64,000 nucleotides of DNA from positions 234,872,994 to 234,936,993 of the forward strand of contig NC_066584.1 of the NCBI RefSeq assembly GCF_024323335.1, written 5' to 3'. Both the position numbers and the translations under genes were made by a program. This DNA is from Lathyrus oleraceus. Taxonomy: Eukaryota; Streptophyta; Magnoliopsida; Fabales; Fabaceae. The notes under the pieces are model-generated. The model worked only from the letters and a program-made list of their open reading frames with translations. It ran no database searches and had not been told where the DNA came from. This document shows positions 32,894 through 42,803 of the stretch, piece after piece (the stretch's first letter is position 1; every line of letters begins with the position of its first letter).

Positions 32894-34788
32894 TGTCGTA
32901 ACCTGAAAAATGGAATGCGAAAAAAAAACAACCGGCGAAGAAAGACAGGAGAGTCGCCACCGTGCGTTATTTATCCCAAAGGAGGGAAAGGAAACGCTCG
33001 AAGTAAACCTGGAAAAAGGAAAGGACAAGACAGGGTCTCGCAACCAAATCTTGGGTTCGGGAGTCGATTATGCGAAGGGAAGGTATTAGCACCCCTACGC
33101 ATCCGTAGTACTCTACGGGATCCACTTTTGTAGTTCTTGTCTAAAGGGTGTGGGTTTATCTAATGTGTTATTTACTAAAAAAAGGGGGTCAAAAGAAAAT
33201 GACTCGCACGGATGTCGCATCCACTGCATACGTATCTCATCTGAATATGAGAATCAGAGTCTTCGTAGCTCGGCTACCTAGGGGTTAAGGGTAATTGTGC
33301 TCGCTAAGACATCGCGTCTTATGCCTACGTATCTCATCTGGAATGAGAATCAGAGCAAGTCGTAGTTCGGCTAACTACGGGGTTATGGATTGGGTTTTGG
33401 ACGAACGACGTTACTACGCAATCTACCGGATGCTCGACCTTTGGAGACTTACTCACCTGTAGTAGAAGGAGTTAACGTGTTCTTAGGAGAAGAAAAATCA
33501 ATGAGTTGGTAGGGTTAGGGATGCTCATGCAAAAGGAGTCCTGGACGAAGGAACCTGTAAAAACAAAATAAACACACAAAAACATTGCCTCCTATCGAGG
33601 TCTTCCAGCTAGGAAAGCAGTAAAATGCGGGAAAAATGTAAAAGGTACCACGCGGATACAGATCCGAAGTAACAACAATTAGAGGAATGGGAAACCCAGG
33701 GATCCTTCCAAGCTAAACACCATCAAAGAAAGCGAGTCAGTACAGGTAATCGGAATAAACCTCCAGGTGGTATCCCACAAATAAAGTGGAACACCAGGCA
33801 AGCTATCCCTGCAAGAGTATGTGAGCCCTCACAAAAACTCAACAAAAGAGTTAGTGAAACACGATAAGCATTTTTTTCATGGATAACAGTATGGTTTCAG
33901 AAACCTCAAACCCTGTGGCATACACTTCAGAAATTAAACGATTAAGCATTCAAGGCATTATTTATACATTCATACATAATTATGAACCCGCAGGAAAAAA
34001 CCTAATGAAATTCATCCATCATACCTCAAACATTCAGAGTATTCAACTTCAAAGCACAAAGGTAATGGGAATAAGGGCAAACCTGATTGGAGAGATCGGT
34101 TGAAATCAAATGGCACGACTGGATTTGCAAACCAATGTTAGGGTTTGCTTGAGCTGAAAATGTGTGAGTCAGAATGAACCTTTCAGAGTTGCCTGGAGGT
34201 TCCTGCAGATTAATTCTCACTCTCTCTGTCTAGGTTTCTCTCCAGGTTTTGTCCATGGTTTTGTTCCAAGGAAACCTCATACTGTTTTGCTTCTCTTCCT
34301 TTTTCTGTCTGTTCTCCCTCTTTTATAACCTGATTTTCATGGCTTTGTGGGCTCAAATGAGAGAGGTCCAAGTCCAAGATTTTTTCTTTTTATTTATTTA
34401 TTTATTATTTATTATTATTATTATTTATTATTATTATTTTTTTTCCGTTTTCGGTTTTTTTTTTCGTTTTTCGTTTTTCGTTTTTTTTTTCGTTTTTCGT
34501 TTTTTTTTCAAAACACGTGGGCTTCGCCTAGCGAGCATGACAACTCATGAACAAACCTTTGCTCCTTCAAGATTAACGTTTTGATTGACGAATAGACCCC
34601 TGTTGGAAGTAACTCAAGTCTTTCCCTTGTGTTGACTGATCATCTAAATAGAACCCACAAAGTGTCCTGGATGATGTTCAAGCTTCTTGGAGCTAATCCC
34701 GATTGACATGATGAAATGCAATGTATCTAATGTTAAATGACCTAAAAATGAATGTGTGAATAAGGAGGGCAAATTTTGGGGTGTTACA
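32894..34788 (-). repeat. Element 3 (minus-strand Ogre-like): 3' LTR
   Basis: Read on the minus strand it starts TGTAACACCCC at 34788 and ends ...CGACA at 32894; 1895 bp. The sense-strand end contains GCGTAGGGGTGCTAATACC and ACGGTGGCGACTC, as in the other Ogre LTRs. Structural copies: AGTA hairpin at 33103-33118 (CCGTAG/CTACGG) and two two-hairpin modules at 33210-33267 and 33305-33365. It was inserted into copia gag after GAAAG (32889-32893). A T-rich simple-sequence stretch lies at 34380-34520. Confidence 0.83.
33210..33365 (-). other. Two LTR two-hairpin modules of element 3
   Basis: Plus-strand coordinates. Module 1: GGAT (33210-33213)/ATCC (33219-33222); TCTCAT (33235-33240)/ATGAGA (33247-33252) inside TACG (33229-33232)/CGTA (33264-33267). 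Module 2: TAAGAC (33305-33310)/GTCTTA (33316-33321); TCTCAT (33332-33337)/ATGAGA (33343-33348) inside CTACG (33325-33329)/CGTAG (33361-33365). The second-hairpin stems differ, and sense loops are GCGAC and GCGAT. Confidence 0.7.
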
Positions 34789-34959
34789 GCTGCCTCTATT
34801 CAGTCATCATCTAACCCGAGCAGGATGAAAGCAAACAGCTTATCAGACAAACAGGGTGAGCTGTGATTGAATACCAAAGACAAACCGAAAATTTGCGCTC
34901 CGAGAACACCACAAAAATGCTGAAATACACCGCGCTTTTTATTTCTCTTCCGATCCTCT

Positions 34960-35900
34960 GGCTGAATCTGAATCAGTCTTCTGACTTAATCTGGAGTTTC
35001 GATCCTCTGGCTGAATCTATACTCAATTTAGTCCTCTGGTTGGATGTTAATTTTGATCCTCGGGCTGGATACGGTTTCAATCTTCTGGCTAGATCTTCTT
35101 CGATCTTCTGGCTAGATCTTCTTCGATCTTCTGGCTAGATCTCCTTTGTTTCGATTCTCTGGCTGAATCTATTTTCTTTGATTCTCTGGATGAATCTACT
35201 TCGATCTTCCGGCTAGATCTGAATTGTTTCGATTCTCTGGCTGAATCTATTTGCTTTGATTCTCTGGCTGAATCTACTTCGATCTTCTGGCTAGATCTGA
35301 ATTGTTTCGATTCTCTGGCTGAATCTATTTCTGGCCTTCGGGCTAGACCTGACTTCGATCTTCTGGCTAAATCTTCTTCGATCTTCTGGCTAGATCTCCT
35401 TTGTTTCGATTCTCTGGTTGAATCTATTTTCTTTGATTCTCTGGCTGAATCTATCTATTTTTCGGTCTTCGGGCTAGACCTGACTTTGATCTTTTGGCTA
35501 GATCTGGATTGTTTTGATGATAAATTCCCATCATCAGGATCTCGCATCTGAGGCATGCGCTGGTTGACTCTCTTTCGAAATCTGCGCCCAATCTTCATGT
35601 TAGATATGCAGCTTCGAGAATATCCCACTTTTGGGCTTCGTACATATTCTTCAGGCTAGAACATGTTATAACGACTCTTCGATTAGACTTTGTTTTTTAA
35701 ATGCGATCCGCGGGCTGGATCCTCTTGTAGGTTGATTTTCTATTGAGCTGTCAATCTATTCCTCCAGCTGGCTTGCTGGGGAAATAACGCTCGTAGTCGA
35801 CTCTCTGGCTGAATCTTCGAAATGACCCTCAGGCTGGATCTCTGGAAAACGATTCTCAGGCTGAATCTTCGAAATGACCCTCATGCTGGGTCACACACAC
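34960..35900 (-). repeat. Variable-stem hairpin array with CTGGCT loop
   Basis: About 30 units on the plus strand of the form stem-T(T/C)(C/T)TGGCT(A/G)-stem. Examples: GATC (35102-35105)/GATC (35115-35118); GATTC (35153-35157)/GAATC (35165-35169); GGTC (35464-35467)/GACC (35477-35480); TGACC (35875-35879)/GGTCA (35889-35893). The spacer between units is 2-15 bp. Confidence 0.82.
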
Positions 35901-36039
35901 TTGATCCTCTAGCCGAATCTCATGACTTTGGTTGTAAAGTAATTTTTCAGTCTGCTTTGAAGAACCTGTTTATCAGCTTATGTGTATGTTTGATATGCAT
36001 GCAAATGCAAATGCAAATATGATGCATGGTGCAAAAGAA

Positions 36040-36540
36040 AAAAGAAATCTGCTTGGGGAAGCAACTCTGGCAGGGAGCGGATTACTGTATCAATCCTTGA
36101 ATGCTTTGTGGGGAACGATCCGTCTGCCGGGACCGGGGAGCCACCGAAAATAAATCGGCCTTTTTTGAAAAGTTGACCTTACTAGGGAAGTATCAACTAT
36201 GGAAACTTTGCTTCGCGAGGCTCTACGAGGAGAGTCTGTGAGGAAAGCACTTCCTGGGGAAATGTCATAGGAATCGACCTTTGCTGGGAATATGGACTTG
36301 CTAATCATCCTCAGGCTAGGGATTAAAACAAATCTGTTAGAAATAATCTGCTGGGGACGAGATGAACACTGGGAACACCACCGTCTTGTCTATTGGGTAT
36401 GCAACTACTTCGCTGTTGCTGGGAAGATACAGTCTGGTACTGACAATTCCGCTGGGGATATACAGTCCGGATACTGTCAACTCTACTGGGGAACCTGCTC
36501 TGCAGAGGAGAGGTTTTGTCAACTGCTTGGGGGTGAGGAT
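36040..36540 (-). repeat. PBS-complementary motif array of element 3
   Basis: Repeated (C)TGCTGGGGA-like strings on the plus strand, for example TCTGCTGGGGA at 36347-36357. In the element's own sense this is TCCCCAGCAGA, the same polarity as in Ogre-1 and Ogre-2. More degenerate than in Ogre-2. Confidence 0.65.
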
Positions 36541-36592
36541 TCATGACTTGGCATCCGGTTCCTGTGACCTGTAACCAAAAAATACACGTATG

Positions 36593-36597
36593 CCCCG
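36593..36597. repeat. Target-site duplication of Ogre-2, left copy (CCCCG)
   Basis: Repeated at 52374-52378. Confidence 0.88.
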
Positions 36598-37279
36598 TGT
36601 CGCACCCCAAAATTTGACTTTGGTTTTGTTGACCACATCTTGATTAATCTTGTTGTCTCGTATTCATCTCAATTTCTTAAACTTCGCGTGACAACTGGTT
36701 TGATTAGGTTTTGTGTGTTTTCGTTGCTTACCGTGTTGTATTTCGTTGTTTTAGCAAAACCTGGCCGATATCGTTGCCTCGTATTTATCTCGCTTATCTC
36801 TGTTGTGCGTGGCATCGCTTCAATTAGGTTTTGTGCGTTTTTATCTATTTAATTGTTTATTTGTCGGTATTTTGACTGTATTTCGAATATATTAGAGTTT
36901 TCGTATTGTCTGATTATTTGTGACTGTGTTTGTCAGCGTTTTTCGTGATGTCGTGTTGATTTTATTATTGCCTAGGGTTGTTTATTTAATTACGTGTTGT
37001 GCCATGTGATTTAATCGAGTCTGTTTGAGTCGTGTTGTTGATTTTACTGGTTTACCAGTTTACTGGTTTATTGGTTTTATCAATTTGTCTGTTTTGCTGT
37101 ACAAATTGTCATCGTTTTTATCGCGTTCGTGTCGCTCGATTTTATCGTATTTTAATCGTGTGTCGTTTAATATTATTTGTGCTTAATATTAATTGTGTTT
37201 AGTTGTTAATTAGTTTATTTAATTAGGATTAATATTATATTAGTTTATTATTATTATTATTATATAATATATTAATTAT

Positions 37280-37640
37280 ATTATTAATTTATGTTAGATA
37301 TTTTTTAGGTTTCTTATTGTTTAAGTAATCTAAATATATATTATTAATTTATATTAGATATTTTTTAGGTTTCTTATTGTTTAAGTAATCTAAATATATA
37401 TTATTAATTTATGTTAGATATTTTTTAGATTTCTTATTGTTTAAGTAATCTAATATATATTATTAATTTATGTTAGATATTTTTTTAGGTTTCTTATTGT
37501 TAAGTAATCTAAATATATATTATAATTTATGTTAGATATTTTTAGGTTTCTTATTGTTTAAGTAATCTAAATATATATTATTAATTTATGTTAGATATTT
37601 TTTAGGTTTCTTATTGTTTAAGTAATCCAAATATATATAT
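37280..37640 (+). repeat. ~60-bp AT-rich tandem array in the Ogre-2 LTR
   Basis: Six units of about 60 bp sharing TTATGTTAGATATTTTTTAG and TTCTTATTGTTTAAGTAATC. The same array is at about 50375-50735 in the 3' LTR. Confidence 0.9.
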
Positions 37641-37942
37641 ATATATATAGATGTGGTTAGTAAGAAAAGAAAGAAAAAGAGGAGGTGGATCAGTAAGGAA
37701 AAAACGTGTGGTGAGAGAAACAGAGAATTGAAAAGAAATTATTCTCCAAAAGCATTACCGTATTTTCACTTGTTCTTCATTTTCGGTAACCCAAAATCGT
37801 CCCGATTATTCACCGAAACACAAAACTGATTTCATATCTTTGAAGTTCGTTGAGTCCAGGTCACAAATATCCAAGGTTCATTTCATTCCGGCGTCGTTTC
37901 ACCGATCAAAAGCGACGTTGAAGTCAGGTACTCACGAAGGCA

Positions 37943-38158
37943 GCCAGCACTGCGTCGGTGACGGTTTCCAGCTTTCGGTCGATCATTTGGACGATCAGAA
38001 GTTCATCTTCTTCACACAAGGTAATATTCTTCACTTATCTCTGATATCGGAGCCAGCACTGTGTCGGTGACGGTTTCCAGCTTTCGGTCGATCATTTGGA
38101 CGATCAGAAGTTCATCCTTTTCACACAAGGTAATATTCTTCACTTATCTCTAAAATCG
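37943..38158 (+). repeat. 108-bp tandem duplication in the Ogre-2 LTR
   Basis: Two copies beginning AGCCAGCACTG(C/T)GTCGGTGA at 37943 and 38051, ending ...CTTATCTCTGA. Also present in the 3' LTR (near 51037 and 51147), so it predates insertion. Confidence 0.88.
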
Positions 38159-38201
38159 GCAAAGTTCCGGCTTGCCGACATGTGTTTTAATATATTATTT
38201 A

Positions 38202-38202
<1 letters not shown>

Positions 38203-38260
<58 letters not shown>

Positions 38261-38354
38261 CTTTTGTCTATTATATATTATTTGTCTAAATGTACATATA
38301 TATTATTTTGTCTACTATATATTTATTGTCTAAAATATATATAATATATATATA

Positions 38355-38393
<39 letters not shown>

Positions 38394-38412
38394 TAATATA
38401 TATATATATATA
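38203..38412. repeat. (TA)n microsatellites
   Basis: Two TA runs in the 5' LTR; the 3' LTR has only one block (51300-51366). This accounts for most of the 137-bp LTR length difference. Confidence 0.95.
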
Positions 38413-39039
38413 CTTTTGTTTACTAAATATTGTTTATCTTTTATTATTATTTTGCATATATATGTTTATTTAAATGTTAGTTAAATTAATTATTTGTTTA
38501 AATGTTTATTTTAATTAATGTTATTTATATCAAATGTTTATTTGTCTAAAGTAAATGTTGATATTGTTTCTTATATTTGTTTATGTTGTTACTACCGTTT
38601 CGTTTCAGTTTCAGCTCGATTAACTCCACTAACTATTCGTAATACTAACTATTCATAGCTAACTGTGTTGTAATAATTTACTTTCTCGCATTTTTTATTT
38701 TCTGTATTGTGTGTTTAATCGTATTGTTCACGTTTTATGTTAAAAAATCGAAAAATCCAAAAAAGAGAAACCCGATGCGATTCCAACGGTCGCCGTTTAA
38801 GAAACCCTTTTCACACACTCACAAGCTTACTCTTGGGCTTCCTTATAATGAGCCCATTTATGTATTGTTTCAGGGTTTAGGCTCATTCAAATCTTTTGCC
38901 AGCTTTGGCTTTTCAGTTTAAAAACATTTTCAAAAGGACGTGTCAGTCTCGAAGCCTCCCGCCTAGGTCGAGCAAGAGATGGCAAGACACGCCAATCTAA
39001 AATCAACAAAACAGACTTTCCCCTTTTCTTTTGGGAGAA

Positions 39040-39101
39040 CTACGTGGATTCTGATTTTTCCATTACGCCTTGGAGATACGTAGGCATGAAGTCTACGACT
39101 T
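39040..39101 (+). other. LTR two-hairpin module of Ogre-2
   Basis: Outer CTACGT (39040-39045) pairs with ACGTAG. Inner TTTCC (39057-39061) pairs with GGAGA (39072-39076) through one T.G wobble. The 3' LTR has TCTCC (52015-52019)/GGAGA with full pairing. Second hairpin AAGTC (39089-39093)/GACTT (39097-39101). Confidence 0.68.
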
Positions 39102-39206
39102 TATCGAGTCCAAAAACAATAAAATCAAGTTCTTTTCTCATCTCCCCAATCAAACGATCAAAGCGAAAAAAGCAAAGCATTCACATAAACATAAGCAAAA
39201 AGGTTC

Positions 39207-39222
39207 CTGTGGAGTACCACAG
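39207..39222 (+). other. AGTA-tetraloop hairpin of the Ogre-2 LTR
   Basis: CTGTGG-AGTA-CCACAG. Same place and loop as 6179-6194 of Ogre-1 but with a changed stem. Confidence 0.68.
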
Positions 39223-39418
39223 ATGTAGAGGGTGCTAATACCTTCCTTTTGCATAACCAACCCCCGAACCCGTAACTCTAAAGGGATTTATCGTTATTTT
39301 TCCCTTCCTCTTTTTGGATAAAATAAAAGACGGTGGCGACTCTTGCATTTAAAATATTTTTCAAACGGGTTAAGTTAAATCAATACTTAATCTCGTGAAA
39401 AATCCCGCCGCGACAGAA

Positions 39419-39436
39419 TGGCGACTCTGCTGGGGA
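39419..39436 (+). promoter_or_regulatory. Ogre-2 primer binding site (tRNA-Arg type)
   Basis: TGGCGACTCTGCTGGGGA, 3 bp after the LTR end; identical to the Ogre-1 PBS. Confidence 0.92.
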
Positions 39437-40043
39437 GTATACATGATTAAACTTATTTGAGGGTTTAGCCTATCTTTGCTTGTTTATATGTTTGCTTTGT
39501 GAATATTTGCTAAATTGTATTGTTTGTAATGTTTGTTATTTTGGGTTTTGGGGGGTACTTGTGATAAATCCTATACCCGGATTTGGGGCACATTTGAGAT
39601 AGGATGGATGATAATTCAGGTTGACTTGATAGGAGACAATCCTTACCGAGTTGACTTGAGCCTTTGTCCGCTTGGTGGAGGCCTCTTTGAGGGTGATAGT
39701 GCTAAACAAGTCATTTGTGAGGCATTGTTGCTTTCGACGGGCCCGTGAAGCCAAGGACCTTAGTTTACCTTTACCCCATCTTGGCCTTACTTAGGATGTG
39801 ATGCGGTGACCACTTCGGACCAAAAGTCTGGTTTGGTTGATACGCGATATCACACTCAAGCGAGATTCTTTTGAGAATAATATTGGAAAGCGAGCAGTTG
39901 CTTAACACGGTATTATCCGAAGAAGGATCCATAACCTTGGGAACTTTTAGAACCCGTTTGGCAGGTGAACCTTAGAACTTATCTTGGGGCTTTGTCCTAA
40001 ACTCCATGCTGGTGATGAACTTTGAGCCTTGTATTGTTTGACC
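39437..40043 (+). other. Ogre-2 leader
   Basis: 600 bp, non-coding. It does not share the TCCTAG hairpin of the Ogre-1 and element 5 leaders. Confidence 0.6.
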
Positions 40044-41647
40044 ATGTGTGTGTTTGTTGCATTCATGCATGACATGCATTCATTCCCATCATTTCAACCT
40101 TTTTCCAAGGAACTTAAAGTGAGGATTGCAAATATTGCAGGAAACATGGATTTTGGACGAAGAAGTGTGAAAAAGTACAATCTCATCAATCCAAAGATAG
40201 ATGAACTAAAGAAACTGGTTTCTTCGATCGCAGATCCTATTGGTTTCAGAGACAGATATGGGGCACTTATATCTTTATTGACGCTTAGGATGGAAGAAGG
40301 GTTATTGCAGACATTAGTACAGTTCTATGATCCAGTCTATCACTGTTTCACATTCCCAGACTATCAACTCATGCCTACATTAGAAGAGTATGCCCAGTTG
40401 CTTCACATCCCAGTTGCTGATACAGTACCTTTCTCTGGTTCAGAAAAGTTACCCGAGCACAGTTCTCTTGCAAAAGTGTTGTACATGAAGAAGTCAGAAT
40501 TCAAGAATAACTTCACCACCAAAGGAGGACTTCCAGGTTTCACTGCCAAGTTCTTAATGGGAAGGTTTCTTATTTTTCCAGTCAAGGTTGTGATATTATT
40601 GTGGAGCATCTGTTCGCCTTGTTGATCTACGGTTTGTTACTATTTCCTAATATTGAAGGTTTTGTGGATTCATATGCTAGACGCATCTTCCTAAGTGGTA
40701 ATCCTGTTCCAACTTTGCTCGGAGACACCTATCATTCCATCCATTACCGTACTTTGAAAGGAGGAGGAACCATAGTCTGCTGTATACCGTTACTCTACAA
40801 ATGGTTTGTCTCTCATCTTCCTAAGTCAGCTACTTTTTGGGATCGCAAGTCAGGACTTCAATGGTCACAGAGGATTATGTCTCTTACCCAGTCAGATATT
40901 GCATGGTATAGTAGAGTTTTAGACGATGTGAAGATCATTGATAGTTGCGGGGAGTTCCCCAATGTGCCCCTCATGGGCACAAAGGGAATCATTTCTTATA
41001 ATCCAGTACTTGCTAGGAGACAACTCGGTTACCCTATGAAGGACAAGCCTCCTAACATTCTTTTAGAAGGTATTTTCTTGAGGGATAACGAGGAGGACCC
41101 TACCATGAAAGAGAGAGTAGTAAGAGCTTGGCATCGTGTTTGTCGCAAAGGGGGACTTGAATTGGGTAAGAAAGATTGTACCTCCTATGAGCCGTACCTC
41201 CAGTGGATCAGAGCCAGAGCTATACAGTTGAAAATGCCATACCCACATCATGATCCTATCAAACCCGCTCCGTTGAAGACCCCCTACCTTCCGCTAGATG
41301 ACAAAGAAGAACTCCAAGCCACCTTGGAGAGGGTCAAGAAAGAGAGAGACGCTTGGAAGGATAAGGCCCAGGTGCTCGAAATGGAAAATGAAGAACTTCA
41401 GAGACAGTTAAAGGAGCAGAGTGGAGAAGATCGTGCAGGTAAACGTCCAAGGGTGCAAGAGGATTTATTTTCCTCAGGCACAACAGATTACTCCCAGATT
41501 CCACAGTCCTCAGGTGCATGGAAAGGTCTTGTAGACAGTTTGGTGAAGGAGAAAGCTTTTATGCAGAAGGCCTATGAAGAAAGAATTGAGAGACTTGAAG
41601 GACAACTCCCACTTGTTTATGCTCGTCCTGATGACACATGTCCTTAA
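40044..41647 (+). pseudogene. Ogre ORF1, PMD-like protein with one frameshift
   Basis: Ogre elements carry an ORF of unknown function before gag. The first ATG in the open frame is 40044; this frame reads to 40625. The second frame (from about 40577 to 41647) continues without loss, so a single shift lies near 40575-40600. The N-terminal part has FTFPDYQLMPTLEEYAQLL; after the shift FALLIYGLLLFP and later WFVSHLP. Both blocks line up with the PMD protein in the MULE of this window (FYLSTGECTVTLEDVYMLL and YIMLLFGNLLFP, then WGWWRLP), in the same order. The C-terminal third is a predicted coiled coil (LERVKKERDAWKDKAQVLEM... and LVKEKAFMQKAYEERIERL) with a basic KRPR patch between. Plausibly a nucleic-acid or chromatin-associated accessory protein; function is unproven. 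Confidence 0.78.
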
Positions 41648-41883
41648 ATGGTTTTCTTGGTTGTATTTTGGGTTGATAATTTTGTTTTGTTATCAAAAAT
41701 GTTTGCAATTCTATCTTTTCCTTCACTTAGAGTTCCTTGGAAAATCATTCATTTTGCATATCCATGCATCACGTGCATACAGGTTGTCTGTCTTGGTCCA
41801 GTCTTCTAACAGTTGCTTCCCGCCAGCAGATCCATTTCAAGCTGACGCATAATTACAACACAAGAGCCAACTACAAAAGAAGA

Positions 41884-42528
41884 ATGGAGATAACAGATAA
41901 CGAGAACCGAGAATTGAAAGCTCAGGTTGACCGCCTTTCTGCTATGGTCGAGACATTGATAGCAAACCAAGCAGCCCAAGCTGCTCAACTTCAAACAGCA
42001 CAAGCTCAGGTTGCCGAAGCACAAGATGCACAGATCCAGGCGCAAGCACAGGTAGCAGAGATGCGCAACCAAATGTTAACCGCCCGTCTACAAGCAGAGG
42101 AAGCCCAGGCTAGGGCTCAAGTTCATAATTCAGGACAGACTTCGGCACAGAATCAACCTAAAATTCAGAATCAGACAACAGCAGCACCCGTCACTACAGT
42201 CATCGCTTCAGAAATCCACGCTGTCCCAGTCACTTCTGTTACCATCACAACATCCCGTCCTTAGGAAATACCCAGGGATCTTAATCAAGATAGATATCAA
42301 CAAGAGTTCGTTCCACCAAATGCTCATGTCTTCACTAATGTGCCTCCCGTTGTTCACTATACTCCTCACCTAGGAGAACCTGTCTATCACGGCCCTACCC
42401 CAAGTGAGGATCCTGGTCTCAATGATAGAATGGATGAATTCCAGGATCAGTTTGCGGAATTACAAAAAGAGATAAAAGCTCTTCGAGGGAAAGACAGAAT
42501 GGCGACAGGAGTAGTTATGAAGAACTGA
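41884..42528 (+). pseudogene. gag: Ogre-2 gag N-terminal remnant
   Basis: The ATG at 41884 begins MEITDNENRELKAQVDRLSA, a coiled coil rich in Ala/Gln (LIANQAAQAAQLQTAQAQ). TAG at 42262-42264 breaks the frame, which continues EIPRDLNQDRYQQEFVPP and DRMDEFQDQFAELQKEIKAL to a stop at 42526-42528. The last block corresponds to the segment of Ogre-1 gag just before the capsid core (IQLLAEKIRALE). The whole capsid core, zinc knuckle and protease expected next are absent. TTGCTTCCCGCCAGCAG just upstream could be a splice acceptor. Confidence 0.75.
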
Positions 42529-42803
42529 ACCGCAGTTGACATCCCACATTGTGTCCACATATCAAAGTAATTAAGCTTTTCAGTTTTCAAAAATCTTCCG
42601 CTTTAGCCCAAAGCGCGAAGCATTAATTTTGTAAAATGGGAACTTTTGTCAAAAACGTACTATCCATGAAAAAGATCTTTTGTGTTCCTATACACTTGTG
42701 TCCTTTTATCTTTTCAGCTTTTTCGGAAAATGGTAACACAAAAAAAAAACCTTAAAAAGAACACGTTTTTGCATGTCATGGTCAGTCCTCTAAAAACAAT
42801 TGT
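42529..42803 (+). other. Spacer at the gag/protease deletion, intron-like
   Basis: Non-coding and AT-rich. TCCTTTTATCTTTTCAG (ending near 42718) and TTGTTTGTACAG (ending about 42811) both look like 3' splice acceptors. The pol frame has no ATG before residue 24, which suits expression by splicing. Confidence 0.5.

Larger units (their letters stand above)
34789..36592 (-). mobile_element. Element 3 polypurine tract and 3' UTR (first part)
   Basis: The polypurine tract is 34789-34805 (sense GAATAGAGGCAGC). The UTR then holds the CTGGCT hairpin array (34960-35900) and PBS-complementary motifs (36040-36540). No coding sequence. It is interrupted at 36593-36597 by Ogre-2 and resumes at 52374. Confidence 0.8.
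36598..39415 (+). repeat. Ogre-2 5' LTR
   Basis: 2818 bp, TGTCGCACCCC...CGCGACA. Contains a ~60-bp tandem array (37280-37640), a 108-bp duplication (37943-38158), TA microsatellites (38203-38412), one two-hairpin module (39040-39101) and an AGTA hairpin (39207-39222). Confidence 0.92.

Noticed and set aside
32894..34788. Element 3 LTR as a solo LTR
   Set aside because: A polypurine tract and Ogre-like 3' UTR follow directly, so it is the 3' LTR of a longer, interrupted element.
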